Origin: JAICJC01 sp963757605
GTDB lineage: Bacteria > Actinomycetota > Thermoleophilia > Gaiellales > JAICJC01
DNA: 64,000 nt
Direction of reading: 5' to 3'
NCBI GenBank assembly: GCA_963757605.1
Contig: CAVWSF010000002.1
Coordinates: 62,001 to 126,000, forward strand
The translations under genes and the position numbers were made by a program. How positions within the stretch are numbered: the stretch's first letter is position 1; each line of letters starts with the position of its first letter. Under the pieces are notes generated by a model. That model searched no databases. It saw nothing but the letters and a program-made list of their open reading frames with translations, and was not told where the DNA came from. Positions 15,035-23,752 of the stretch are shown here, in pieces.

Positions 15035-16275
15035 ACCTGGAACGTCCGCTTGACCCTGTCGAGGCCGGCGGCGAGCCGGTCGAGATCGTCGGTGGTGTTG
15101 TAGAGGTAGAGGCTCGCGCGGGTCGTCGCGACCACGTCGAAATGCCGCATGGCCGGCTGCGTGCAGTGGTGGCCGGCGCGCACGCAGACGCCCTCTGCGT
15201 CGAGGATCTGGGCGACGTCGTGGGCATGGACGCCGTCGAGCGTGAACGAGAGGATCCCGGCCCGGTCGGGCGGCGGCGGGCCGTACAGCGTGACTCCCGG
15301 GATCGCGCTCAGGAGCTCCCAGCCGTACGCGGTGAGCACCTGCTCGTGCTCGTGGATCGCGTCGAGCCCCACATGCGTCACGTAGTCGGCCGCGGCCGCG
15401 AAGCCGACCGCCTCGGCCAGCGGCGGCACGCCCGGCTCGAACTTGTAGGGAAGCTCGTTCCAGGTCGTCCCCTCGAGCGTCACCTTTGCGATCTGCCCGC
15501 CGCCGGTCAGGAACGGGTCCATCGCCTCCAGCAGGTCGGCCCGCCCGTACAGGGCACCCATGCCGGGGCCGCACATCTTGTGGCCGGAGATCGCGTAGAA
15601 GTCGCAGCCCAGCGCCTGCACGTCGACCTGCCGGTGGGGAGCCGCCTGGGCCCCGTCGCACACCATCACCGCGCCGTGGTCGTGCGCCCAGCGGGCGATC
15701 GCCGCCACGTCGTTCACCGTGCCGAGCGAGTTCGAGACGTGGGTCGCGGCGACCAGCTTCACGTTCGCGCCGGCCAGCTCCTCGAGCGATTCGGCGTCGA
15801 GCTCGCCGCGGCCGGTCAAGCGCACGTAGCGGAGCTCGGCTCCGGTGCGCCGGCAGAGCTCCTGCCAGGGCACGAGGTTCGAGTGATGCTCCATCTCGGT
15901 CGAGACGACGACGTCGCCGGGCCCCACGAACTTGAGCCCGTACGCGTAGGCGATCAGGTTCAGGCCCTCGGTGGCGTTGCGGACGAAGATCACCTCGCGC
16001 CGGGACGCGGCGTTCAGGAACGCCGTCACGGTGTCGCGCGCGCCCTCGTAACGCTCCGTCGCCCGCTCGCCCAGCGTGTAGACCGCGCGGTGCACCGCGG
16101 CGTAGGAGGTCTCGTACACGTCGACGATGGCGTCGATCACCTGGCGCGGCTTCTGCGACGAGGCCGCCGAGTCGAGATACGCCGGCAGCTTCCCGTTCAC
16201 CTCGCGCATGAGGATGGGGAAATCGAGCTTGATGCGGGCCGCGTCGAGCGGCGTCGTCGGGGCCTCGACCGCCAT
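15031..16275 (-). CDS. sufS: Cysteine desulfurase SufS
   Basis: 414-residue PLP-dependent class V enzyme that takes sulfur from cysteine for Fe-S assembly. It has LDSAASSQKP, EMEHHSNLVPW, the Asp of VCDGAQAAPH, the PLP lysine in AISGHKMCGP, and the catalytic cysteine in VRAGHHCTQP (short SufS-type loop, group II). ATG 16275 lies 6 bases after TACACT, so the start is well supported. It heads the sufS-nudix-sufU-rieske transcription unit. Confidence 0.96.
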   Translation of the reverse strand: MAVEAPTTPLDAARIKLDFPILMREVNGKLPAYLDSAASSQKPRQVIDAIVDVYETSYAAVHRAVYTLGERATERYEGARDTVTAFLNAASRREVIFVRNATEGLNLIAYAYGLKFVGPGDVVVSTEMEHHSNLVPWQELCRRTGAELRYVRLTGRGELDAESLEELAGANVKLVAATHVSNSLGTVNDVAAIARWAHDHGAVMVCDGAQAAPHRQVDVQALGCDFYAISGHKMCGPGMGALYGRADLLEAMDPFLTGGGQIAKVTLEGTTWNELPYKFEPGVPPLAEAVGFAAAADYVTHVGLDAIHEHEQVLTAYGWELLSAIPGVTLYGPPPPDRAGILSFTLDGVHAHDVAQILDAEGVCVRAGHHCTQPAMRHFDVVATTRASLYLYNTTDDLDRLAAGLDRVKRTFQV

Positions 16276-16281
16276 GGGCTC

Positions 16282-16287
16282 AGTGTA
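16282..16287 (-). promoter_or_regulatory. Leaderless-type -10 box TACACT for sufS
   Basis: TACACT 6 bases before ATG 16275; no Shine-Dalgarno sequence in the gap. Confidence 0.5.
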
Positions 16288-16313
16288 GACGGGCCTTCCC
16301 GAGCCGAGCCTCT

Positions 16314-16661
16314 TTAGAAGGGGAACTGGGTCTTGCCGTCGCGATTTCCGGGGTTGCCGCCCTGGATCGGCAGGTTCTCGTTGCTGCCGTGCGCACGTCC
16401 GGCGAGGTCATCGCCGGCCACCATCGCGTCGGCGTGGAACGACCGGTACGCAAGGTACGCCCCTGCGACCAGCGCCGGGATCCCCACCACCCTCAGGAGC
16501 ATGATCGCCCAGTCCACGCCGTTCATTCCGCCGTCGGCCAGGATGCGGCCCCCGTGCGCGGGCACCATCACGTCAGGCGTCGGGGTGAGCACGAGCGACA
16601 CCGCGATCGCGACGGCTCCGAGCACGAGGAACGCTAAAGCCCTGGGATCGAGCCTGCCCAT
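16314..16661 (-). CDS. Small two-TM membrane protein of unknown function
   Basis: 115 residues with two predicted TM helices (about 9-26, ALAFLVLGAVAIAVSLVL, and about 50-70, AIMLLRVVGIPALVAGAYLA). A short extracellular segment lies between them, and the C-terminus is a hydrophilic tail rich in Asn and Gly. No family recognised. It sits between sufD and sufS on the same strand, but hairpins and a 240-base gap separate it from sufD, so it may not belong to the suf operon. Confidence 0.6.
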   Translation of the reverse strand: MGRLDPRALAFLVLGAVAIAVSLVLTPTPDVMVPAHGGRILADGGMNGVDWAIMLLRVVGIPALVAGAYLAYRSFHADAMVAGDDLAGRAHGSNENLPIQGGNPGNRDGKTQFPF

Positions 16662-16702
16662 GGACGAAGCATGACGTCAGCCGATGCCCGTGTCGGCGGA
16701 CG

Positions 16703-16752
16703 GATCTGCGGATGGCCGAGGTCGTAGGCGAGGTGCGTGCCGTCCGGAGACC
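16703..16752 (-). pseudogene. 50-bp fragment duplicated from the TolB-like gene, inverted
   Basis: Read on the complement strand, these 50 bases match 12292-12342 with a single one-base gap and no other difference, and still encode the blade motif SPDGTHLAYDLG. Flanking sequence is unrelated. Too short to be a gene; it is a remnant or a recombination product. Confidence 0.7.
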
Positions 16753-16811
16753 GGGCCGCAATTATCGCGGCCAGGCCCCGATTTGTCTCACGCACCCAAC
16801 GCCCGTTGCGA

Positions 16812-16908
16812 CGGCGAAGACCGCGCTCTTCGCCGGAGCGCCCCAAACGCTCGCCAGCCCTCAAGGAGGGGGCTCGCGGGGGAACCCTGGGTTCCCACGC
16901 GTGAGTCA
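16812..16908. terminator. Four consecutive hairpins after sufD
   Basis: Stems: 16812-16835 (9 bp CGGCGAAGA/TCTTCGCCG, loop CCGCGC), 16836-16852 (GAGCG/CGCTC), 16856-16874 (AGCCC/GGGCT core) and 16880-16896 (GGGAACCC/GGGTTCCC, extendable to about 16873-16905). The last lies against the sufD stop (16906-16908), so it can end suf transcription. Confidence 0.55.
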
Positions 16909-18057
16909 GCCGATTCGTTCGTCCAGAGCGGCGGCGAGGGAGTCGCGAACCGTCTCGGAGCCGATCCGCTCGAGCACGGGCTCGAAGAAGCCGCGCACGA
17001 TCGCGTGCTGAGCCTCGCGGCGGCTGAGGCCGCGGCTCATCAGGTAGAAGAGGTGCTGGGCGTCGACCTGGCCCACCGTGGCGCCGTGCGTGCAGCGCAC
17101 GTCGTTGGCCTCGATCTCGAGGCCCGGGATCGGCGTGGCCTGCGCGTCGGGCGAGAGCAGGAGGTTTCTGTTCTCCTGGTAGGCGTCGGTCTTCTGGGCG
17201 CCCTTGTCGACGCGGATGACGCCGCGCCAGACGGCCCGCGAGCGCTCGTCGAGCACGCCCTTGAACGCGAGGTCGGAGGTCGTGTCGGGCGCCGCGTGCT
17301 CCTGGGTGGTGTCGTAGTCGACGTGCTCGCGCCCGGTGAGGTGATACGCGCCGGTGACCTTGACGGACGCGCCGCGGTCGGCCAGGTAGCTCTCCATGCG
17401 CGACTTGGCCCGGGTGCCCCCCATCGCGGCGGCGATCCACTCCAGGCTCGCGTCACGGCCGACGGTCGCGCGGTGGGTGCCGAACTGGCGCGTCTCGGGG
17501 TGGTGGTTCTGGATCGTCACGTACTCGAGATGCGCGCCGTCGGCGATCTTCAGCTCGACGACGACGTTCAGGTACCCCGGCACGGCGGTGGAGAACTCCT
17601 CGATGAAGGTCGCGCGGGCGCCGCGTTCGAGGACGACGAGCACGCGGTGGTAGAGCGCCGTGCCCTCGGCGGTGAGCTCGAGCGCCGTCCGAAGCGGCGC
17701 GCTCGCCTCGACGCCCGCCGGGACGTGCAGCAGCACGCCGTCGGCCCAGCGGGCCGCGTTCCCGGCCGCGAACTTCTCGTCGCCGGAGACGACCGAGCCC
17801 AGGTGCGGCTCGACCAGCTCCGGCCGCTCGGCGATCATCCGCGCCAGGCTGCCGAAGGCCACGCCGCCGGCCGGGTCGCCCTCGATCGTGAGCGTGCCCG
17901 GGTGCGGCTCGAACCCGTCGGGGTCGAAGCCGCGCAGGTTCGTGAACCGCCAGGCCTCCTCGCGGTTCGTCGGCACCGGCAGCGACTCGTACGTCGCCCG
18001 GGCAGCGTCGCGGGCGCCCGCCAGCCAGGCAGGCTCGGTCGCCGTCGGACTCACCAT
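16906..18057 (-). CDS. sufD: Fe-S assembly complex protein SufD
   Basis: 383-residue beta-helix protein that forms the SufBC2D scaffold with SufB and SufC. N-terminal helical region, then a SufBD beta-helix with ALYHRVLVVLERGA-type strands, a TIQNHHPETRQFGTHR segment, the conserved LTGREHVDYDT region, and the C-terminal helical core with DVRCTHGATVGQVD and FYLMSRGLSRREA. ATG 18057 overlaps the sufB stop (TGATG). Confidence 0.95.
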   Translation of the reverse strand: MVSPTATEPAWLAGARDAARATYESLPVPTNREEAWRFTNLRGFDPDGFEPHPGTLTIEGDPAGGVAFGSLARMIAERPELVEPHLGSVVSGDEKFAAGNAARWADGVLLHVPAGVEASAPLRTALELTAEGTALYHRVLVVLERGARATFIEEFSTAVPGYLNVVVELKIADGAHLEYVTIQNHHPETRQFGTHRATVGRDASLEWIAAAMGGTRAKSRMESYLADRGASVKVTGAYHLTGREHVDYDTTQEHAAPDTTSDLAFKGVLDERSRAVWRGVIRVDKGAQKTDAYQENRNLLLSPDAQATPIPGLEIEANDVRCTHGATVGQVDAQHLFYLMSRGLSRREAQHAIVRGFFEPVLERIGSETVRDSLAAALDERIG

Positions 18058-19470
18058 CAGCCTACGGAGCCCTCCATCTGGAGCTGGATCAGCCGGTTCA
18101 TCTCGACGGCGTACTCCAGCGGGAGCTCCTTGGTGATCGGCTCGATGAACCCTGACACCACCATCGCGGAGGCCTCCTCCTCCGTGAGCCCGCGGCTCAT
18201 CAGGTAGAAGAGCTGCTCCTCGCCGATCTTCGACACCGTCGCCTCGTGGCCGATGTCGACCGCGTTCTCCTTGATGTCGATGTAGGGGTAGGTGTCGGTG
18301 CGGCTGTCCTCGTCGAGGATCAGCGCGTCGCACACGACCTTCGAGCGCGCGCCCGTCGCACCGTCGTTCACCTGCAAGAGGCCGCGGTAGGAGGCCTGGC
18401 CGCCGTCCTTCGAGATCGACTTGGACGTGATGACCGACGTCGTGTCGGGCGCCATGTGTGTGATCTTGCCGCCGGCGTCCTGGTGCTGGCCCTTGCCTGC
18501 GAACGCGATCGAGAGCACCTCGCCGTGGGCACCCTGGCCCTTCAGGAGGACGGCGGGGTACTTCATCGTGATCTGCGACCCCAGGTTGCCGTCGACCCAC
18601 TCCATCGTGGCGTTCTTCTCGGCCACGGCGCGCTTGGTGACGAGGTTGTAGACGTTCGTCGACCAGTTCTGAATCGTCGTGTAGCGGCAGCGGCCGCCCT
18701 CGGCGACGTGGATCTCGACGACGGCCGAATGCAGCGAGTCGGTCGAGTAGATCGGGGCGGTGCAGCCCTCGACGTAGTGGACGTAGGCGTCCTTGTCCAC
18801 CAGGATCAGCGTCCGCTCGAACTGGCCCATGTTCTCGGCGTTGATGCGGAAGTAGGCCTGGAGCGGCAGCTCGACCCTGACCCCGGGCGGGACGTAGATG
18901 AACGAGCCGCCCGACCAGACCGCCGTGTTGAGCGCGGCGAACTTGTTGTCGTTGTACGGGATGATCGTGCCGAAGTGCTCGCGCACGAGATCCTCGTGCT
19001 CGCGCAGGCCGGAGTCCATGTCGAGGAAGAGGACGCCCTTCTCGGCCAGGTCCTTCTGGAGGTTGTGGTAGACGACCTCGGACTCGTACTGGGCCCCGAC
19101 CCCGGCCAGGTACTTCTTCTCGGCCTCGGGGATGCCCAGCTTGTCCCACGTCTCCTTCATGCCGGGGGGCAGGTCGTCCCAGCTCTTGGCCTGCGTCTCG
19201 ACCGGCTTCAGGTAGTAGTAGATGTTCTCGAAGTCGATGACCGACAGGTCGGCGCCCCAGCGGGGAAGCTCGCGCTCGACGAAGTGCCGGTACGACTTGA
19301 CCCGGAGGTCGGTCATCCACTCAGGCTCGTGCTTGTGCTGGGAGATCTCGCGGACGACGTCCTCGTCGAGCCCCTTGCGCGTGCGGAAGACGGGCTCGAA
19401 GTCGTCGTGGAAACCGAACTTGTACTCGCCCAGGGCGGTTGCCTGGGCCTCCTCAGGCGTCAGGTCAGTC

Positions 19471-19478
<8 letters not shown>
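18057..19478 (-). CDS. sufB: Fe-S assembly complex protein SufB
   Basis: 473-residue core scaffold of the SUF machine. Motifs include YKFGFHDDFEPVFRTRKGL at the N-terminus, the EGCTAPIYSTDSLHSAVVEI stretch with the sulfur-accepting cysteine region, NWSTNVYNLVTKRA, and IGHEATVSKIGEEQLFYLM at the C-terminus. The frame is open to 19553, but GTG 19478 is chosen: GAGGAGG precedes it and it overlaps the end of sufC by 8 bases. From GTG the length matches the family. Confidence 0.96.
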
Positions 19479-20247
<769 letters not shown>

Positions 20248-20326
20248 TGCACTCCTTGCGAACTCGCAGGGTTTTCTTGATCAACAGTGTAGCCATCACC
20301 CCCTCCCCGGAGCGCGGGGGGTCTGC

Positions 20327-20332
20327 TACCCT
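20327..20332 (+). promoter_or_regulatory. Leaderless-type -10 box TACCCT for tatA
   Basis: TACCCT 6 bases before ATG 20339; no Shine-Dalgarno sequence. Confidence 0.45.
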
Positions 20333-20338
20333 GGAACC

Positions 20339-20599
20339 ATGCCGTTCAACCTTGGTCTCCCCGAGGTGCTGATCGTGCTCGTCCTCGCACTCCTCTTCCT
20401 GGGGCCGAAGCGCCTGCCCGAAGCCGGACGCTCGCTCGGACGGGGTATCCGCGAGTTCAAGGACGGGATCTCGGGCGACGACGAGGACTCGCGCGAGGCG
20501 CGCAGCACGACCACGTCGCTGAACCCGCCGCCTCCGGCCTACACGCCGCCTCCGGCGTACACGCCGCCGGCAGAGCACACGGCCCCGCCGAGCGAGTAG
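20339..20599 (+). CDS. tatA: Twin-arginine translocase subunit TatA
   Basis: 86 residues. A single N-terminal TM helix (LPEVLIVLVLALLFLGPKRLP) with the family FGPKRLPE-type hinge is followed by an amphipathic helix (AGRSLGRGIREFKDGI), an acidic stretch and a proline-rich tail with tandem PPPAYTP units. It forms the Tat pore with TatC, 7 bases downstream. Longer in-frame starts exist upstream, but ATG 20339 gives the correct N-terminus. Confidence 0.94.
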   Translation: MPFNLGLPEVLIVLVLALLFLGPKRLPEAGRSLGRGIREFKDGISGDDEDSREARSTTTSLNPPPPAYTPPPAYTPPAEHTAPPSE

Positions 20600-20606
20600 T
20601 CCTCCC

Positions 20607-21356
20607 GTGGCGCGTCCCCGCCGCGTCGGGCCGGAAGATCAGCTGACGCTCGTCGAGCATCTCGAAGAGCTGCGCACGCGGCTCATCATCGTGCTCTCGG
20701 CGCTCGCGATCGCGATGACGGGCTGCTACATCGAGAACGTCCGCATCTACCACTTCCTCCAGCGGCCGCTGGACGGCCACGTGAAGCTCGTGACGCTGGC
20801 GCCGACCGAGGCGTTCTTCAACGCGATCATGATCTCGGTCTACGGCGGCCTCCTGATCACGCTGCCGGTCATCAGCTACCAGATCTACGCGTTCATCATC
20901 CCGGCGTTCGCCCACGAGACGCAGCGCTCGATCCGGCCGCTCCTGCTCATGGTGCCGGTGCTCTTCCTGACAGGTGTCGCATTCGGCTGGTACGTCGTCG
21001 TCCCGCCCGCGATCCACTTCCTGACGAACTTCAACTCGGAAGTCATCAACTACATCCCGCGCGCAAGCGACTACATCCGCTTCGTGATGCTGACGCTCCT
21101 GGCGATGGGCCTCGTGTTCCAGCTCCCCGTCGTGATGATGATGCTGGGCCGCGTCGGGATCGTCAGCTCGAGCTTCATGCGGCGGCGCTGGCGCGAGTCG
21201 ATCGTGGTCCTCGCCGCGCTCACGGCCCTGCTCCCGGGGACAGACCCCGTGACGATGATGGCCGAGTTCATTCCGGTGCTCGTGCTGTACGGGCTGAGCT
21301 ACTTCCTGGTGCGCGCGGTCGAGCCGAAGCCCGACCCCGCGCCCGAGCCGTCGTGA
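20607..21356 (+). CDS. tatC: Twin-arginine translocase subunit TatC
   Basis: 249-residue polytopic receptor of the Tat pathway with six TM helices. It shows the LVEHLEELRTRL N-terminal signature, a TLAPTEAFF segment, a FAHETQRSIRPLL loop and the P-x-W-like region ahead of TM5. GTG 20607 starts 7 bases after the tatA stop. No Shine-Dalgarno sequence is seen, so coupling to tatA is likely. It overlaps the amidohydrolase gene by GTGA. Confidence 0.95.
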   Translation: MARPRRVGPEDQLTLVEHLEELRTRLIIVLSALAIAMTGCYIENVRIYHFLQRPLDGHVKLVTLAPTEAFFNAIMISVYGGLLITLPVISYQIYAFIIPAFAHETQRSIRPLLLMVPVLFLTGVAFGWYVVVPPAIHFLTNFNSEVINYIPRASDYIRFVMLTLLAMGLVFQLPVVMMMLGRVGIVSSSFMRRRWRESIVVLAALTALLPGTDPVTMMAEFIPVLVLYGLSYFLVRAVEPKPDPAPEPS

Positions 21357-22543
21357 TCCTCGCCGCCGACTGGGTCGTCCCGGTCGACGGCCCGCCGATC
21401 CAGAACGGCGCCGTCCGCATCGAGGGCCGCACGATCGCCGAGGTCGGCCCCGCCGGCGAGGCGGCCGCCGAGCGCTTCGATGGCGCGGTGATCCTCCCGG
21501 GCCTCGTGAACGCCCACACGCACCTGGAGTACGCGGCGATGGGCGGCTTCGGCGACGGCATGGCGTTCGGGCCGTGGATCGAGGATCACATCCGGCGCAA
21601 GGCCGCCACGGGGGCCGGGGACGCGCTCGAGCAGGCCAGAGCCGGCGCCGCCGCCTGCCTGCGCGCCGGCGTCACGACCATCGCCGACTGCAGCTACTCC
21701 GGAGCGGTCGCCGACGCCGCCGCCGAGGCCGGCCTGCGCGCGATCGTCTACCTCGAGGGGTTCAGCGACTGGCCCGACCTGCGGGCCCGCACCGAGGCCC
21801 GGATCGACGCCGCAACCGCCACGGAGCTCGTGCAGCCGGGGGTGTCGCCGCATGCCCCGTTCACCGTCACGCTCGACGACTACCGCATGCTGGTGGGCGT
21901 CGCGCGCGAGCGCGGCCTGCCGATCGCCACCCACCTTCTCGAGTCGGCTCGCGAGACGATGCACCTGGAGGAGCTCGGCGACATCCTGGGGCCCGACACG
22001 GTCGCGATCCACCTCGTCTACGCCGATCCGGCCGACATCGAGCTCATGGCGGGGCGCGACATCCCCGGCGTCCACTGCCCCCGCTCGAACGCTCTGCTCG
22101 GGTGCGGCATCGCGCCGATCCCCGAGCTGCTCGAAGCCGGTGTGCGGATGGGGCTCGGCACCGACTCGCCCTCCTCGGCGATCGACTTCGACATGTGGGC
22201 CGAGATGCGGGCCGCGATCATGCACGCCCGGGCGCGGCTGGGCCGGGCGGACGCGCTCTCCGCGCGGACGGCGCTCGAGCTGGCCACGGCCGGCGGGGCG
22301 GCCGCGCTCGGCCTGGGGGCCGTGATGGGAACGCTGACCCCGGGCAAGGCCGCCGACATCTGCGTGCTCGACCTCACCGGGTCGAGCTTCCTGCCGTGGG
22401 ACGATCCGGTGACGGCGGCCGTGTACGGCGGCTCATGCGATCGCGTCGCCCTGACGATGGTGGACGGGGAGATACGCTACCGACGCGGATCCCACCCGTC
22501 TCGGACGGCCGCCGCCGCCCGAGCCAAGATGATCCAGGCCTGA
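21353..22543 (+). CDS. Metal-dependent amidohydrolase (aminofutalosine/SAH-deaminase-like)
   Basis: 396-residue cytoplasmic TIM-barrel deaminase of the SsnA/MtaD/MqnX group. Metal and catalytic residues: NAHTHLE (first two His), IATHLLESARE (third His and Glu), VHCPRSN and GLGTDSPSS (catalytic Asp). The HTHLE variant is common in aminodeoxyfutalosine deaminase of the futalosine menaquinone route and in 5'-methylthioadenosine/SAH deaminases. No other mqn gene is in the window, so the substrate is open. GTGA overlap with tatC and 4 bases to the next gene suggest co-transcription. Confidence 0.83.
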   Translation: MILAADWVVPVDGPPIQNGAVRIEGRTIAEVGPAGEAAAERFDGAVILPGLVNAHTHLEYAAMGGFGDGMAFGPWIEDHIRRKAATGAGDALEQARAGAAACLRAGVTTIADCSYSGAVADAAAEAGLRAIVYLEGFSDWPDLRARTEARIDAATATELVQPGVSPHAPFTVTLDDYRMLVGVARERGLPIATHLLESARETMHLEELGDILGPDTVAIHLVYADPADIELMAGRDIPGVHCPRSNALLGCGIAPIPELLEAGVRMGLGTDSPSSAIDFDMWAEMRAAIMHARARLGRADALSARTALELATAGGAAALGLGAVMGTLTPGKAADICVLDLTGSSFLPWDDPVTAAVYGGSCDRVALTMVDGEIRYRRGSHPSRTAAAARAKMIQA

Positions 22544-22547
22544 GACC

Positions 22548-23309
22548 ATGCTCTTCGAACGCATCCGCCGCGGTCAGAAACCCGTCTTCGTCTTCCTGGC
22601 GATCATGTTCGGGCTGGGCTTCGTCGCCCTGGGCGTCGGATCCGGCGCAGGCGGCATCAACCTGGGCGACATCCTGAACTCGTCGAGCGGTGGGAACGCC
22701 TCGATCTCGGACCTCCAGTCCAAGACGCGCGAGCATCCGAACGACGCGCCCGCGTGGCGGTCGCTGGCCGGCGCCTACCAGGCCGACGGGCAGACCGACG
22801 CTGCGATCGGCGCGTACCTGCGCTACGTCGCCCTGCGGCCGACGGATCAGAGCGGCCTCCTGGGAGCGGCGTCGCTGCTCGAGCTGCGGGCGCGGCGCAC
22901 GCAGGCGGAGCTCACGAAGGCCCAGACCCTGGCCGCCCAGTACACGACGCCGGCCGGTGCGTCCGCCGTCCAGTCGCTGAAGCTCGCGCCCGCCCTCACC
23001 CACTCCCTCCAGCAGGCGCTGGCGCAGCCCTATACGACGCGCGTCCAGACCCTCCAGGGGCAGCTCAGCTCGGACTACCTCCAGGCCACGGCCATGCGGC
23101 AGAAGCTGGTCGGCCTCGACCCCAAGAACGCCCCGTACCAGTTCGCGCTCGCCCAGGATGCGGCCGCCGGACAGCAGTATCCGACCGCGGCGAAGGCCCT
23201 CAAGGCCTATCTCGACCTCGAGCCGAACCTCGACAAAGCGACCCGCAAGCAGCTCGAGCAGGCGCTTCGGCAGCTCCAGGCGTTCGCCGTGGCGCCGTCG
23301 AGTCCGTAG
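22548..23309 (+). CDS. Membrane-anchored TPR protein
   Basis: 253 residues. A positively charged N-terminus and one TM helix (about 13-35) precede an extracytoplasmic region with tetratricopeptide-like repeats; EHPNDAPAWRSLAGAYQADG and a later YPTAAKALKAYLDLEP are clear examples. The middle is helical and rich in Gln/Ala. Probably a scaffold or assembly factor; partners unknown. It follows the amidohydrolase by 4 bases and is closed by a terminator. Confidence 0.72.
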   Translation: MLFERIRRGQKPVFVFLAIMFGLGFVALGVGSGAGGINLGDILNSSSGGNASISDLQSKTREHPNDAPAWRSLAGAYQADGQTDAAIGAYLRYVALRPTDQSGLLGAASLLELRARRTQAELTKAQTLAAQYTTPAGASAVQSLKLAPALTHSLQQALAQPYTTRVQTLQGQLSSDYLQATAMRQKLVGLDPKNAPYQFALAQDAAAGQQYPTAAKALKAYLDLEPNLDKATRKQLEQALRQLQAFAVAPSSP

Positions 23310-23310
23310 T

Positions 23311-23331
23311 TTCCCGCTGCGACAGCGGGAA
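23311..23331 (+). terminator. Hairpin directly after the TPR gene stop
   Basis: Perfect 9-bp TTCCCGCTG/CAGCGGGAA stem with loop CGA, one base after the stop codon. Little T-richness follows. Confidence 0.6.
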
Positions 23332-23349
23332 TTCCTCCGAATGACGGGG

Positions 23350-23363
23350 TACGGCTAGCCGTA
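23350..23363. promoter_or_regulatory. Perfect 14-bp palindrome, candidate operator
   Basis: TACGGCTAGCCGTA, 36 bases before the response-regulator start, in the promoter region of the two-component genes. Confidence 0.35.
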
Positions 23364-23398
23364 TTCCCGGCATTTTCCCCGTATGGCACGATGCGAGC

Positions 23399-23752
23399 GT
23401 GCCGCTCAGGGTACTGATCGTCGACGACCATCCCTCCTTCAGGGCTCTGGCGCGGACGGTGCTCCAGGCGGAGGGCTTCGACGTCGTCGGCGAAGCCGTG
23501 GACGGCGCCTCTGCGCTCACCGAGGCCGAGCGGCTGCGGCCCGAGCTCGTGCTGCTCGACGCACAGCTTCCCGACACCGACGGATTCGCCGTCGCGGCGC
23601 AGCTGACCAGGGACGGAGGCGGCCCGGCGGTCGTCCTCACGTCGAGCAGGGACGCGGCCGACTTCGGGCCGCTCATCGCCGAGAGCGGTGCGCTTGGCTT
23701 CGTGCCGAAGGCCGAGCTCTCCGCCGCGGCGCTCGCGGCGTTCCTGCCATGA
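23399..23752 (+). CDS. Single-domain response regulator receiver
   Basis: 117-residue CheY-like receiver domain with no output domain. Acidic pair in VLIVDDHPSF, phospho-acceptor Asp in LVLLDAQLPDTDG, conserved Thr/Ser in VVLTSS, and Lys in GFVPKAEL. The DNA-binding half expected for a NarL-type regulator is absent, so it probably relays phosphate or interacts with a protein. GTG start 23399. Its stop overlaps the kinase start (ATGA), indicating a dedicated pair. Confidence 0.9.
   Translation: MPLRVLIVDDHPSFRALARTVLQAEGFDVVGEAVDGASALTEAERLRPELVLLDAQLPDTDGFAVAAQLTRDGGGPAVVLTSSRDAADFGPLIAESGALGFVPKAELSAAALAAFLP

Noticed and set aside
20528..20575. Tandem CCGCCTCCGGC-TACACG repeats
   Set aside because: They encode the Pro-rich tail units of TatA and are too few and too short to be a separate element.
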